DNA of 64,000 nucleotides from Deinococcus depolymerans (GCF_039522025.1 NZ_BAAADB010000010.1:1-64000), one strand, 5' to 3'; positions 21,334-31,600 are shown, numbered from the stretch's first letter. Notes: generated by a model not told the origin, from the sequence alone. A program made the numbers and translations.

Positions 21334-22215
21334 ATGACCCTCCGCACCCAGCCCGCCACCGGCGGCCCCTCCCCGATCCTGGACCTCGCGGGCGTGACCC
21401 TGGAAGTCAACTCGCTGGCGCGTGGCGTGCGCTTCTACGCGCAGGTGCTGGGCCTGCCCCTGCAACACCTGGACGAGGACCGCCGCACCGCCCGCCTCGG
21501 CGTGAACGCCGCCCAGACCCTGACGCTCTGGCAGCCCGTCACGCGCCAGCCGAACGAACCCTGGCTGGCACCGCTGCGGGCGCGCGGCGCGGGGCACCTG
21601 CACCTCGCCTTCCAGGTGCGGCCCGAGGACCTGCCCCGCTGCCGGACCCTGCTGGACGCCCACGCCCTGCCCTGGCAGGAGATCGACCTGGGCACCCCGG
21701 ACGCCCCGGACCCCACCCTGTACTTCTTCGACCCGTTCGGGCACGGACTGGAACTGCGGACCGTGAACCGCCACGACCCGCGCCAGCCGCACGTCGCGGT
21801 CCCCGACCACCCCCTGACGCCCGACCCGCACGCCCTGCCGGTCCTGGGCCTGCGCGAGGCGGCCATCGCCTTCGGGGACTACGCGGCCATGAAGGAACGG
21901 CTGCCCCGCGCGTACGGCTTCGCGTTCGCCAAGGAGCAGGACGACCGGGACTTCGCGCAGTTCACGCTGGGCCCCTGGCCGGAACCCGACGGGAACGGCA
22001 CCCCCCGCCGCTGGCTGTACGCCTGGGACCCGCAGGTGGGGCTGGCCGACATGCTGGGCGGCGACCACGCCCTGCTGGAGTTCTACGCGGACGTACCCGC
22101 CGTGGCCGCCCGCGTGCAGGCCGAGGGGCTGCCCTGCGTCACTGACGCCGGTCGCCTCGCCGTGCGCGACCCCGAAGGGCACGTGTTCGTGTTTCGCCCC
22201 GCGCCGCAGGGGTAG
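21334..22215 (+). CDS. VOC-family (glyoxalase/ring-cleavage dioxygenase-like) protein
   Basis: 293 residues with two vicinal-oxygen-chelate modules. The first (about 15-140) has VTLEVNSLARGVRFYAQVLGLPL, GHLHLAFQV and DPFGHGLEL, supplying metal ligands as in CatE-type catechol 2,3-dioxygenases. The second is shorter and diverged. The substrate is unknown; no aromatic-degradation genes are near. Confidence 0.82.
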   Translation: MTLRTQPATGGPSPILDLAGVTLEVNSLARGVRFYAQVLGLPLQHLDEDRRTARLGVNAAQTLTLWQPVTRQPNEPWLAPLRARGAGHLHLAFQVRPEDLPRCRTLLDAHALPWQEIDLGTPDAPDPTLYFFDPFGHGLELRTVNRHDPRQPHVAVPDHPLTPDPHALPVLGLREAAIAFGDYAAMKERLPRAYGFAFAKEQDDRDFAQFTLGPWPEPDGNGTPRRWLYAWDPQVGLADMLGGDHALLEFYADVPAVAARVQAEGLPCVTDAGRLAVRDPEGHVFVFRPAPQG

Positions 22216-22242
22216 GCCAGGGGCGCGGGTGTGTTCAGCGGT

Positions 22243-23334
<1,092 letters not shown>

Positions 23335-23431
23335 GCCCGCCATTAAAACAGACCCCGGTGTGCGGATTGTCTGATGAGGCGGCATGGGGGCAGGACGGGA
23401 GAGGAAGTCCCGCCTTCCGCCAGCCGCCGCC

Positions 23432-24127
23432 TTACGCCAGCCGCGCCTGGGCGTAGCGGGTGGCGAGGTCCGGGCGGCCCGCCTCGATCAGCGCCCTATC
23501 GCGGATGCGGCACGAATCGCACACCCCGCACGGCTCCTCGCCCCCCTGGTAGCAGCTCCAGGTCACGCCCACCGGCACACCCACCGCCAGCGCCTCGCGC
23601 ACGATGTCCGCCTTCGTCATCTCCGCCAGGGGCGCCGTCAGCACCGCCCCGCGACCCTCCAGGCCCGCCTTCGTCGCCAGGTCCGCCAGTGTCTGGTACG
23701 CCGACAGGTACTCCGGTCGGCAGTCCGGGTACCCGCTGTAATCCACCGCGTTGATCCCCAGGAACACCCGCTCCGCGTCGATCGCCTCCGCGAGACTCAG
23801 ACCCACGGCAATGAAGACCGTGTTGCGCCCCGGCACGTACGTCGGCGGAATCACGCCGTCCTCCGTCCCGTCCGTCGGCACGGTCATCGACTCGTCCGTC
23901 AGCGCACTTCCCCCGAACGACCCGATGTTGATGTCGATCACCCGGTGCACGGCCCCGAAATGCGCCGCGACCGTCGCCGCCCGCTCCAGCTCCACCGTGT
24001 GCCGCTGCCCGTACCGGAACGACAACGCCGTACACGCATACCCGTCCCGGGTCGCCATGCCCAGCACCGTGCTCGAATCCAGCCCGCCCGACAGCAGCAC
24101 CACCGCGCGCTTCTTGCCCTCAGTCAT
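23432..24127 (-). CDS. queC: 7-cyano-7-deazaguanine (preQ0) synthase QueC
   Basis: 231 residues. It makes preQ0 from 7-carboxy-7-deazaguanine, ammonia and ATP. The PP-loop SGGLDSS (13-19) and the C-terminal zinc-binding cysteines ([15 protein letters not shown]) are clear. The ATG at 24127 has GGAGG seven bases upstream; the reading frame stays open upstream through a repeat copy but that is not coding. It is the last gene of queF-queD-queE-queC, separated from queE by a repeat. Confidence 0.96.
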   Translation of the reverse strand: MTEGKKRAVVLLSGGLDSSTVLGMATRDGYACTALSFRYGQRHTVELERAATVAAHFGAVHRVIDINIGSFGGSALTDESMTVPTDGTEDGVIPPTYVPGRNTVFIAVGLSLAEAIDAERVFLGINAVDYSGYPDCRPEYLSAYQTLADLATKAGLEGRGAVLTAPLAEMTKADIVREALAVGVPVGVTWSCYQGGEEPCGVCDSCRIRDRALIEAGRPDLATRYAQARLA

Positions 24128-24161
24128 GTTCATTCCTCCGGTGGGATTCACCCCCACCCGA

Positions 24162-24182
24162 CCTCCCCCCGGAAGGGGGAGG
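24162..24182. repeat. REP-like C-rich/G-rich hairpin
   Basis: CCTCCCCC (24162-24169) pairs with GGGGGAGG (24175-24182). A near-identical hairpin occurs inside the 170-bp element at about 35191-35211. Confidence 0.5.
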
Positions 24183-24243
24183 AGAAAAAGCGTGGTGCGG
24201 GCTGCCGTTCCCACAGCCCACACCCTACGACCCCCACCCCCGC

Positions 24244-24402
24244 TCATACGGACTCCGATTGAATGGCTTACAAAGCCGTTCAATCCGAGCGAAGCGACTC
24301 GGAGAGCTGCTCCGCAGAGGAGGAGCAAAGCGGGTTCCGGACGTGGAGTTAACAGATCGGTGATGTTCCGATCTGTTAACGAAACAAACGGAATCCGTAT
24401 CA
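24244..24402 (+). repeat. Gene-end repeat, copy B (intact)
   Basis: TCA flanks at 24244-24246 and 24400-24402; the right TCA is the queE stop codon. The internal hairpin has a perfect 13-bp stem (GTTAACAGATCGG, 24348-24360, with 24368-24380) and loop TGATGTT. Confidence 0.92.
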
Positions 24403-25092
24403 GTACCCAAGTTCCGCGTTCCCGCCGAGGGGGATGAGGCGTTTGTCGCTGTGCGCGTCGAGGTCGTCGGCGCGGTACAGCTTGTGCATCTGGTACCCGG
24501 CCCGCAGGCGCGGGTTCTCCTTCACCGCCTGCGTGATCGCGTTCAGCACCCCCGGATCCCGCTCGCGCGCCTTGCTCCATTCGGGGTGCAGCCAGATCAC
24601 CGCCCCGTCCGGCAGGCCGCTCAGGGTGTCCAGGCCCGCCTGAATATCACCGGGTTCGTGGACGATGATCTTCACCTCGTCGGTGACCGCCACGACTTCC
24701 GGCAGGGGGGGCTGCCCGAACGGTTTGGGCGACAGCGTCACCCAGTCCAGCGCCCCGCGCAGCGGCGCGATGCCGCTCGTCTCGAGGTGCACCCGGCGGC
24801 CCAGGGCGTGCAGGGCGTCCGTCAGGGGCGCGAGGTCGAACAGGATCGGCTCGCCCCCCGTGACCACCACCACCGCACCGTCTGGACTCTCGGCCCGCAC
24901 CACGTCCGCCAGTTCGCCCTCGCTCATGAGGGTCACGCCGTCCGGGCGGTAGTCGCGGTGCCACGTGCCGGCACTGTCGCACCACGGGCAGGCCTGCGGG
25001 CAGCCGTACAGGCGGATGAAGTACGCCGCGCGGCCCAGGTGCACGCCCTCGCCCTGCCAGGTGTAGAAGCGCTCGTACACCGGGTATTTCAC
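24400..25092 (-). CDS. queE: 7-carboxy-7-deazaguanine synthase QueE
   Basis: 230 residues, radical SAM enzyme that contracts 6-carboxytetrahydropterin to 7-carboxy-7-deazaguanine. N-terminal [10 protein letters not shown] is diagnostic, and the [4Fe-4S] cysteines are in [12 protein letters not shown]. Start is a GTG at 25092 with GGAG upstream. It is cotranscribed with queD, with a decayed repeat filling the gap. Confidence 0.95.
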   Translation of the reverse strand: MKYPVYERFYTWQGEGVHLGRAAYFIRLYGCPQACPWCDSAGTWHRDYRPDGVTLMSEGELADVVRAESPDGAVVVVTGGEPILFDLAPLTDALHALGRRVHLETSGIAPLRGALDWVTLSPKPFGQPPLPEVVAVTDEVKIIVHEPGDIQAGLDTLSGLPDGAVIWLHPEWSKARERDPGVLNAITQAVKENPRLRAGYQMHKLYRADDLDAHSDKRLIPLGGNAELGY

Positions 25093-25094
25093 GC

Positions 25095-25228
25095 TTGCTC
25101 CGGTGGGGTGGTTCGCCAGAACCGCTCCACCCGAGCGGATGCGAGTAGGAGCCCAGCGGATTCCGGGCGTGGAATTTGGACCTCGGTGGGGTGCCGAGGT
25201 GCAAATGGAACAGACGGAATCCGGATCA
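25095..25228 (+). repeat. Gene-end repeat, copy C (diverged)
   Basis: Lies between queE and queD inside the operon. It keeps the hairpin with fully changed but complementary bases, ACCTCGG / CCGAGGT around TGGGGTG (25180-25200), and the right end ACGGAATCCGGATCA, 5 bases from the queD stop. The left end is eroded. Confidence 0.75.
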
Positions 25229-25233
25229 TGGTC

Positions 25234-25644
25234 TCACTCCCAGTACTCGCAGGAGCTGTCCGGGGTTTCCCACAGGGTCACGTGCAGGCGCAGGTCCGCG
25301 CCGTCGTCCCCGTCGGGCAGGTCGGCCCGCACGCGGTCCATGGTCTTGCGGTGGATGTACGCGGCGATGACCTCGGCGGTCGTGTCGTTCCCGAGGTCCG
25401 GGAGGTCGTTCAGGTAGGCGTGGTCCAGGCCGCCAGCGTCGACGTCCTTCTTGGCCCACTTGAGCGTCTTGAAGTCGGCGACCATGATGGCGCGCCCCAC
25501 GTGCGCACTCGGGCGGAGTTTGTCACTGCTGAGTTCCATGCGGACGCGGTACGTGTGCCCGTGGAGCCTCCCGCACGGCCCGTCGTACCCGGTGATCACG
25601 TGCGCCGAATCGAACGTGAACTCCGAACTCAGTTTCCACGGCAT
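25234..25644 (-). CDS. queD: 6-carboxytetrahydropterin synthase QueD
   Basis: 136 residues. It converts dihydroneopterin triphosphate to 6-carboxy-5,6,7,8-tetrahydropterin. Zinc ligands H15 (FDSAH), H28 and H30 (LHGH) and catalytic C24 (GPCGRLHGHTY) are in place. Its start follows the queF stop by 4 bases. Confidence 0.95.
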   Translation of the reverse strand: MPWKLSSEFTFDSAHVITGYDGPCGRLHGHTYRVRMELSSDKLRPSAHVGRAIMVADFKTLKWAKKDVDAGGLDHAYLNDLPDLGNDTTAEVIAAYIHRKTMDRVRADLPDGDDGADLRLHVTLWETPDSSCEYWE

Positions 25645-25648
25645 CCGT

Positions 25649-26131
25649 TTACGCCCCCTGGTGATCGGGTGCCACGTACCGCACGGTGCAGATCGTGTTC
25701 AGGCCCCCACGCATGCCGTAATCACAGCGGATCTCCATACTCAGCGGGTTCAGCAGGTTCACCAGATCCGCCAGCACCCGCCGCGTCGCGTGCTCGTGGT
25801 AGATGCCCACGAAGCGGTAGCTGGTCAGGTAGTACTTCAGGCTCTTCAGTTCCACGCACGCCTCGCGCGGCAGGTACCGGATCTCCAGGCGGCCGAAGTC
25901 CGGCAGGCCACTCCACGGGCACACCGGGCTGAACTCGTCCGTCACGATCTCGATCTGCATCGGCTCGCCCGGGTAACGCACCGGGTCGTCCTCGCGCACG
26001 TGCGGGAAGGTGCCCAGCACCGCCACGTCAATCGCGTCTAAGCCCTGCACGTCGTAGCGGCGGTCAAACCCGGGGTTCTGGGGGCCGCAGTCGGCCCCGG
26101 CGGTGGCCGGCGTGTTCACAGTGTTCGTCAT
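25649..26131 (-). CDS. queF: NADPH-dependent preQ0 reductase QueF
   Basis: 160 residues, the short (YkvM-like) form. It reduces the nitrile of preQ0 to the aminomethyl of preQ1; the thioimide-forming Cys is C71 in DEFSPVCPWSGLPDFG. First gene of the que operon; GGGAGAG lies 5 bases before the ATG. queF next to queC-E-D shows the product is queuosine rather than archaeosine or a preQ0 metabolite. Confidence 0.95.
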   Translation of the reverse strand: MTNTVNTPATAGADCGPQNPGFDRRYDVQGLDAIDVAVLGTFPHVREDDPVRYPGEPMQIEIVTDEFSPVCPWSGLPDFGRLEIRYLPREACVELKSLKYYLTSYRFVGIYHEHATRRVLADLVNLLNPLSMEIRCDYGMRGGLNTICTVRYVAPDHQGA

Positions 26132-26293
26132 GGTCTCTCCCTGACGGTCCCGCCGCTTGATACGGACAGGCCGGGACGACAGCACAGGTCGTCCAGTGGT
26201 GGGGAAGCCCGCCCTGAGGCAGACTCTCCGGGCATTATCGGCGCCGGCCGTCCCGCTGCCTAGGGTCACGTCGCCCGGCGGCGGACAGCGCAA
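26132..26293 (-). promoter_or_regulatory. queF upstream region with leader hairpin
   Basis: About 160 bases. A perfect 7-bp hairpin GGACGAC / GTCGTCC with loop AGCACAG occupies 26174-26194, and a minus-strand GATAAT lies near 26235. TGATACGGACAGG at 26159 resembles a repeat end. I see no match to known preQ1 riboswitch consensus sequences. Confidence 0.4.
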
Positions 26294-26295
26294 CG

Positions 26296-26325
26296 AAAAA
26301 CCCCCACCGCTGGAGTGGGGGCTTT
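26296..26325 (-). terminator. Terminator of the tRNA-Asp/tRNA-Phe unit
   Basis: CCCCCAC / GTGGGGG (26301-26307 with 26315-26321), followed on the minus strand by TTTTTC. Confidence 0.8.
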
Positions 26326-26330
26326 CTGTA

Positions 26331-26406
<76 letters not shown>

Positions 26407-26409
26407 TTC

Positions 26410-26487
<78 letters not shown>

Positions 26488-26580
26488 ATGGTGGAAGTTA
26501 CTGGTATGCTGCTGTAAAAGCAGCGGGGTTAAGGATAGCGGCGGCAGTTACGGTTGTCAACCGGGTGCCGCGGGCTGGGG

Positions 26581-27342
26581 TCAGAAGGGGACGGCGCGGA
26601 CGCTGACCAGCGGGTCGGGCTGCTCGGGGTTCAGCATGAGTTCCAGGTACTCGCGGGCGTGCAGGGCGTCGATCATTGCCAGCCCGTGCGTCTCGTCGAT
26701 GAGGATGCCGGTCTCGATCTGGGTGTGGCCGTACACGCCGAAGGCCAGGCCGGCCATGCGGACGTACTCGGGGCTCTCGCGGAACCAGCGTTTGGGACTG
26801 CGGTCGGCGTAGAACAGGTCGTCGTAGTGCGTGTGGGCCGGCAGGGGCGACACGTGCGCGAACTGCACGTTCCCGACCCTCAGTTCACGCGGGAAGCGGC
26901 GCATCCAGTGTTTCAGGTGGTCGGGCAGGTGGATGCCGCCGTGCTCCGGGTCGAACTCGGTGTGAACGAGCCCGCCACTGGTGCCCAGCACGAAGGAGGT
27001 GTTCAGGACGGCGTCGTCGTGGTTGCCCAGGAGGATGTGAATGGCGTGCGGGGCGGCCCGCTGGTAGTCGCGCAGGCGTTCGAGGTGCTTGACCTGCTCG
27101 CGCGCGGCGAGGAACAGGTGGTCCGGGTTCTTGGGGTCGAAGCGGGACACGCCGGTCAGCCGGGCGTACTCGCGTTCGTTCTTGGGATGCACGAGGTCCC
27201 CGATCAGGATCACCTGGTACAGGCCGGCCTGGACGGGCGGGGTGGGGTGTCCGTCCGCGTCGGCGCAGCTGGCGGCGCGCAGCGCGGACCACAGGGTATC
27301 GAAGTCGGCGTGCACGTCACCGAAAGCCAGGAACTTCCGCAT
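26581..27342 (-). CDS. Calcineurin-like metallophosphoesterase
   Basis: 253 residues with all five dimetal motifs: GDVH (8-11), GDLVH, GNHDD, HVS and GHTQ. It belongs to the broad serine/threonine phosphatase / Ap4A hydrolase-like superfamily; the substrate cannot be told. A TACACT box lies 8 bases before the ATG. Confidence 0.88.
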   Translation of the reverse strand: MRKFLAFGDVHADFDTLWSALRAASCADADGHPTPPVQAGLYQVILIGDLVHPKNEREYARLTGVSRFDPKNPDHLFLAAREQVKHLERLRDYQRAAPHAIHILLGNHDDAVLNTSFVLGTSGGLVHTEFDPEHGGIHLPDHLKHWMRRFPRELRVGNVQFAHVSPLPAHTHYDDLFYADRSPKRWFRESPEYVRMAGLAFGVYGHTQIETGILIDETHGLAMIDALHAREYLELMLNPEQPDPLVSVRAVPF

Positions 27343-27350
27343 CGCGTGTC

Positions 27351-27356
27351 AGTGTA
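27351..27356 (-). promoter_or_regulatory. -10 box (TACACT) of the phosphoesterase gene
   Basis: Minus-strand TACACT, 8 bases before the ATG at 27342. Confidence 0.55.
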
Positions 27357-27510
27357 CGGGATGCCGGGCAGCCGGCCGCACCCTGCGGGAGGGGCGGCCC
27401 TTTACGGTTTCCTTGCGTTTCGGGCGGTGGGGGGGTGCCCGGCGGGGGCGTCAGGCGGACTGACGGGCGTGGCGTCGGCACTCCGCTGCGTTGGCGGGTG
27501 GGCAACCAGA

Positions 27511-27609
27511 CCGGAATCCGTTTTGCTCCTTCTCTGCGGAGCAGCTCTCCGAGTCGCATCCGCTCGGATTGAACGGGCTTTGCAGCCCATTCAATCGGAG
27601 TTCGTATCA
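27511..27609 (-). repeat. Gene-end repeat, copy D (hairpin deleted)
   Basis: The right end with the GATTGAACGGGCT palindrome and TCA (27607-27609, the stop codon of the next gene) is intact. The left end is fused after CCGGAATCCGTTTT to the middle of the element, so the covarying hairpin is missing. Confidence 0.8.
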
Positions 27610-28206
27610 GCCCTTGAGGATGGCGTGCAGTTCCTTGTAGATGGCGCGGCTTTCTTCCAGGGTCTCGCCGTAGCCGCGCATCAGGATGCGGGCGGCCTCA
27701 CCGCCGCGTCCGGCGACTTTCAGCTGTTCGAGGAGGTCCTCGATGTGCCGGCGGGCCTTTTCCATCTGCGGGTCGCGGGGCGGTTCGGGAGGCAGGGGGC
27801 GTTCCGGGGTTTCGGTGGGGGCGGGCGTGTCGGTTTCGAGTTCGGTGGTGTTGGCACCGTCTTCCGGGTCGTACTCGACCCAGACGGGGTCGCTGGTGGG
27901 GCGCACGCCGTAGGTGCGGGCCAGGTCGGCCAGCGCGGCGCGTTTGGCGTCCTGCAGGGAGTGCGCGGTGGCCAGTCCCTCGCGCACGGCGCCGTGGACG
28001 GTCAGGCGGGCGCGTACGACGGGCGGCGTGACGCTGTCGCAGGCCCAGGTGAGACTCCAGGCGGGGTCGAGCTGGTCGAGTTGCGGGGCGAGCACGTCGA
28101 GGTCCGGGGCGAGGGCCACGCGGGCCTGGTCGCCGCGCAGGTCCAGGGTGGCCCAGGCGGTCATGCTGGCGCGCAGGGCGTCGCGCACGCGGTGAAGGTC
28201 AGCCAT
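27607..28206 (-). CDS. Putative DdrA/Rad52-like single-strand annealing protein
   Basis: 199 residues. Residues about 38-115 show a Rad52/DdrA-like order: WSLTW strand, a strand RARLTVHGAVREG, then helix AKRAALADLARTYGV, followed by VWVEYDPED, reminiscent of DdrA. A Pro/Glu/Thr linker leads to a C-terminal helical hairpin (MEKARRHIEDLLEQLKVAG to the end). DdrA of Deinococcus protects 3' DNA ends after irradiation. The assignment is by pattern only and could be wrong. TACACT 7 bases before the ATG fixes this start. Confidence 0.55.
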   Translation of the reverse strand: MADLHRVRDALRASMTAWATLDLRGDQARVALAPDLDVLAPQLDQLDPAWSLTWACDSVTPPVVRARLTVHGAVREGLATAHSLQDAKRAALADLARTYGVRPTSDPVWVEYDPEDGANTTELETDTPAPTETPERPLPPEPPRDPQMEKARRHIEDLLEQLKVAGRGGEAARILMRGYGETLEESRAIYKELHAILKG

Positions 28207-28213
28207 GTTCCGG

Positions 28214-28219
28214 AGTGTA
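28214..28219 (-). promoter_or_regulatory. -10 box (TACACT), leaderless
   Basis: Minus-strand TACACT, 7 bases before the ATG at 28206. Confidence 0.6.
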
Positions 28220-28271
28220 CCGGGTTGCCGGGCAGGGAACCGGGCTGTGTGAATGCACGGTGGACGCCCGT

Positions 28272-30683
28272 TCAGGGGCGGGGCGTGAGGGTCAGTTGCC
28301 GGGTGCGGCCCCAGTCGGCGGGGTCGGTGCTCATGGGGAGGTACTGCCCGGCGATCCAGCGGGGTTGCTGGTCGGCGGCGTGCGCGCCCAGCGGGTGGCC
28401 GTCCTGCCCCAGACTGCCGATGTACACGCTGCGGTTGGGGGTGGCGAGGTCCACGATCTGGCGGTAACTGGCGCCGTGCGTCTGCCGGAAGGTGCCGTGT
28501 TCGGGCCGGGCGACGTTCACGGTGTTCGTCCCGCCGGGCGTGGGAGCCGAGTGGTTGAACAGCCACGCCAGGGCCTTCACCCTGCCGAAGGCGCGGTGGT
28601 TGCTGGCGACCGTGTGCAGCTGCCCGTACGTCCAGCCTTTCATGTCGGGGCCCAGGCGGCGTTCGAGGTCGTTCAGGGCGGCGTCCAGCGTGCGGGTCAG
28701 CAGGGCCTGGCAGTCGCCGTTGCCGTTCACGGCGCACAGTTCCCCGTTGCCGCGCAGCTGGTTCAGGACGGACAGGCTGTTCATGACCGTGTCGTTGCCC
28801 AGTTCGTCGCGCGCCATCTCCTGCAGCTGCATCAGCCACGCCTCGAACAGCGTGGCGGGCACGCTGCCGGTCGTCTCGTTCCCGTCCCAGCCATGCAGCT
28901 GCGCCAGCGCCTGCCGGGCCCGGTCGCTGCCGGGGCGGGTGGCCAGCAGCGGGCCCTTCAGGTCCGCCCAGACGAGGCTGGTGGTGTCCAGTTGCACGCG
29001 CTGCACGTCCGGCACGGTCAGCTTCCCGGCGGCGCCCAGCAGGTCCGTGATGCGCCGGGCGCGGTACGGTTCGGCCCAGTTGCGGTCGTTGCCGAGCAGG
29101 TGCGGGTAGCTGCCGGGCACGACGCGGTTGTTCGCGGTGACGACCAGCCCGTCGGCGGGGTTCAGGGTGTGCGGCAACTCCTCGAACGGAATGAAGCCCT
29201 GCCACTCGCGGCTGCCGTCGCCACTGACGGGCAGGCTGCCGTCCCAGCCGCTGCGGATGGGAATGCGGCCCGGCGCGTAGTACCCGGTGTTGCCGTCCAC
29301 GTCGGCGTACACGAAGTTCTGGCTGGGCGCCACGTACGAGCGCAGCGCGCCCGTGAAGTCCGCCCAGGTCTGCGCGTAGTTCAGGCCCAGGAAGGCGTCC
29401 ATGGTCGTGTCGCCGCCCTGCAGGGCCGTCCACTTCAGCGCCACGCGCGGCCCCACGGCGCCCGCCCCGGCGTCGCTGATGATCGGGCCGTGCGCGCTGC
29501 TGCGGACCGTGAGGGTCACGTCCGCCTCACCCTTGACGCGGATGACCTCGCGGCGGCTGGTCAGGGGCGCGTCCTCGGGTTCGATGTACAGGTCCTGCAC
29601 GTCCGGGTTCACGTTCGTCACGCCCCACGCCACGCGGTCGTTCCGGCCGATCACGATGGCCGGCAGGCCCGGAATGCTCGCCCCGATGGCCCGCAGGCGG
29701 TCGCCGCGCACGTCCGCGAGGTACCACAGCATCGGCGCGGTCAGCGCGAGGTGCGGGTCGTCCGCCAGGATGGGTTTCCCGCTCGCGGTGCGGCGCCCGG
29801 CGATCACCCAGTCGTTGCTGCCCTTGCCCGGCACGGCCTGCAGGCCCAGCGTCCGCGCGGCCAGCAGGTGCGAGCGCAGTGCCTGCACGGTCGCGTGCGG
29901 CAGTCCGGGCGCGGCGGCCTGCGGGCCGTCCGTCCCGGCGCGGGCGCCGCCGGTCAGGGACTGCGCCGCGCCGGTCAGTTCGTCGGCGCTCAAGATGGTC
30001 GGTGCGCCCTGCGGGTACGGGGCCATCACCTGATCCAGACCGTCCTCGCCCAGCCGGCGGACCACCTGCGCGCCCAGCACCTCCTCCTCGTAGTTGCCGC
30101 CCAGGTCGAAGGCCATCAGTTTGCTCCAGGAGACGCTGTCCACGTCCCGCCAGGGTTCCGGCGTGTGCCCCAGGATCCGGAACTCCAGCGCCACCTTCCC
30201 CTGCGCCTGCGCGGCGTTCACGCCCGCCGTGTACGCCCGGATCAGTGCGCGGGACTGCGCCGACAGGGCCGGCAGCGCCGCCTCGGCGGCCCGCTCGAAG
30301 CCCCAGGTGCGCAGGAAGCGGTCCTGCGGCAGGGCCGCCCCGCCCAGCACCTCGGCCAGGCGGCCCTGCGCCACGCGCCGCTGGAAGTCCATCTGCCACG
30401 CGCGGTCCTGCCAGTGCGTGAAACCCAGCGCGAACACGGCGTCCGCGTCGGTCGCGGCGCGGATGTGCGGCACGCCCCAGGCGTCACGGGTGACCGTGAC
30501 CCGGCCGGACAGGCCCTCCAGTTCGGCCGTCCCGCCGCGCTGCGGGGACGCCGAGACGTGCAGCCATCCGGCCGCGCCTCCCAGGGACAGCAGCAGGGCC
30601 GCCGTGACTCCCAGCGCCCCGCGCCCCGCGACCGCCCACCCTGACCGTTTCCTCACGCCGTCCGCCTGCCGTTTCTGCCTCAC
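28272..30683 (-). CDS. Penicillin acylase family (Ntn) amidohydrolase
   Basis: 803 residues. A basic N-terminus and hydrophobic segment (about 16-42) export the precursor. The alpha-chain motif VTRDAWGVPHI is followed by an autocleavage site with nucleophile Ser289 (PGKGSNDWVIAG), the new N-terminus of the beta chain. Such enzymes hydrolyse amides of aromatic acids, acyl-homoserine lactones or fatty amides; substrate unknown. The GTG at 30683 has GGGAGGGGG upstream; a longer frame exists but lacks similarity. Confidence 0.9.
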   Translation of the reverse strand: MRQKRQADGVRKRSGWAVAGRGALGVTAALLLSLGGAAGWLHVSASPQRGGTAELEGLSGRVTVTRDAWGVPHIRAATDADAVFALGFTHWQDRAWQMDFQRRVAQGRLAEVLGGAALPQDRFLRTWGFERAAEAALPALSAQSRALIRAYTAGVNAAQAQGKVALEFRILGHTPEPWRDVDSVSWSKLMAFDLGGNYEEEVLGAQVVRRLGEDGLDQVMAPYPQGAPTILSADELTGAAQSLTGGARAGTDGPQAAAPGLPHATVQALRSHLLAARTLGLQAVPGKGSNDWVIAGRRTASGKPILADDPHLALTAPMLWYLADVRGDRLRAIGASIPGLPAIVIGRNDRVAWGVTNVNPDVQDLYIEPEDAPLTSRREVIRVKGEADVTLTVRSSAHGPIISDAGAGAVGPRVALKWTALQGGDTTMDAFLGLNYAQTWADFTGALRSYVAPSQNFVYADVDGNTGYYAPGRIPIRSGWDGSLPVSGDGSREWQGFIPFEELPHTLNPADGLVVTANNRVVPGSYPHLLGNDRNWAEPYRARRITDLLGAAGKLTVPDVQRVQLDTTSLVWADLKGPLLATRPGSDRARQALAQLHGWDGNETTGSVPATLFEAWLMQLQEMARDELGNDTVMNSLSVLNQLRGNGELCAVNGNGDCQALLTRTLDAALNDLERRLGPDMKGWTYGQLHTVASNHRAFGRVKALAWLFNHSAPTPGGTNTVNVARPEHGTFRQTHGASYRQIVDLATPNRSVYIGSLGQDGHPLGAHAADQQPRWIAGQYLPMSTDPADWGRTRQLTLTPRP

Positions 30684-30892
30684 GCTGCCCCCTCCCTGAC
30701 GTCCGCCCCGGTGCCGGAGCGGTCCCTGCACCCCTGCACAGCTCACGCGCCTCTGGCAGCGCCTGTTCCCTGCGTTGTCTGATGAATGGTCCGTGAAGCA
30801 TAGCGCCCGGTCCGGCCGGAGCGGCGTGCAGAACCCCGCTCCCGGATGGACCGGGGCGGGGTCAGCGCCGGGTGGGCGGCAGGCGGGTCAGA

Positions 30893-31037
30893 CGGACGCC
30901 GGTTGTCTCGTGAACAGACCGGAACGCCGCCGCTCTGTCAACGCCCCGCAGAGTGCGAGAGAAGCGGGTTCCGGACGTGGAGCTGGCCATCCGGTGAGGT
31001 TCCGGATTGTCAGCGAAACGAACGGCAGTCCGTATCA
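30893..31037 (+). repeat. Gene-end repeat, copy E (left end decayed)
   Basis: Hairpin ATCCGG / CCGGAT with loop TGAGGTT and right end CAGTCCGTATCA are intact. TCA at 31035-31037 is the stop codon of the adjacent minus-strand gene. The region 30747-30892 upstream has nothing else recognisable. Confidence 0.85.
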
Positions 31038-31403
31038 GAATTCCTCGTGGAGCAGGGCGGCGTTCGCGGCGGCGCGGCGCGGATGCACCGGGAGGCGCTC
31101 GGTGAGCATCAGCAGGCCCTGGGTGCCCGCGTGCGTCAGGCCGCTCAGGAACTGCCCGCTGACCGGCGTGTCGAAACACGGCTGCGGGACCGAGCCGGTG
31201 CAGTCCAGGACGCAGAAGTCCAGCTGGGCGTCCGGCCCGGCCGGGCAGGTGACGGCCGCGCCGTACCCGTTCGTGAAGCGGAACACCAGCAGTTCCCCGT
31301 GCGGCAGCGCGTGCCGCTCCGGCTCGTGCAGAAGTGCCGGGAAGGACGTGCGGGGCGTCAGCAGCGCCGGGGAGAGACTGAAGGCTGGGTCTTGCAGGGT
31401 CAT
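31035..31403 (-). CDS. Hypothetical protein, 122 aa
   Basis: Not recognised. It has a Pro/Leu-rich N-terminus, three Cys in a central stretch and no membrane segment. AGGAG lies 8 bases before the ATG. Its stop codon is supplied at the edge of repeat E. Confidence 0.6.
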   Translation of the reverse strand: MTLQDPAFSLSPALLTPRTSFPALLHEPERHALPHGELLVFRFTNGYGAAVTCPAGPDAQLDFCVLDCTGSVPQPCFDTPVSGQFLSGLTHAGTQGLLMLTERLPVHPRRAAANAALLHEEF

Positions 31404-31594
31404 GGGCGCACTCCTGGGGCCGCAGCTGAGCGCCGGCAGCGTTCAGATCGGCAGAACGTCGGATCGTCGGCCTCCGGGCGAACGTCTGGGCCTCTGACCG
31501 GCACCGTACGGCGCGCGGCCTTACGGGTCACTTACCACCCGTGACCTTCAGACCCCGCGGCCCCCATCCGGGGGAGATGCCCGGCGGTGGGCCG

Positions 31595-31600
31595 TACAAT
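31595..31600 (+). promoter_or_regulatory. -10 box (TACAAT), leaderless
   Basis: TACAAT, 7 bases before the GTG at 31608. Confidence 0.6.

Noticed and set aside
24128..24580. N-terminal extension of queC through the repeat
   Set aside because: A good GGAGG/ATG pair at 24127 matches the family start; the extension is translated repeat DNA.
26132..26293. Known preQ1 riboswitch upstream of queF
   Set aside because: No match by eye to the known preQ1 riboswitch consensus sequences.
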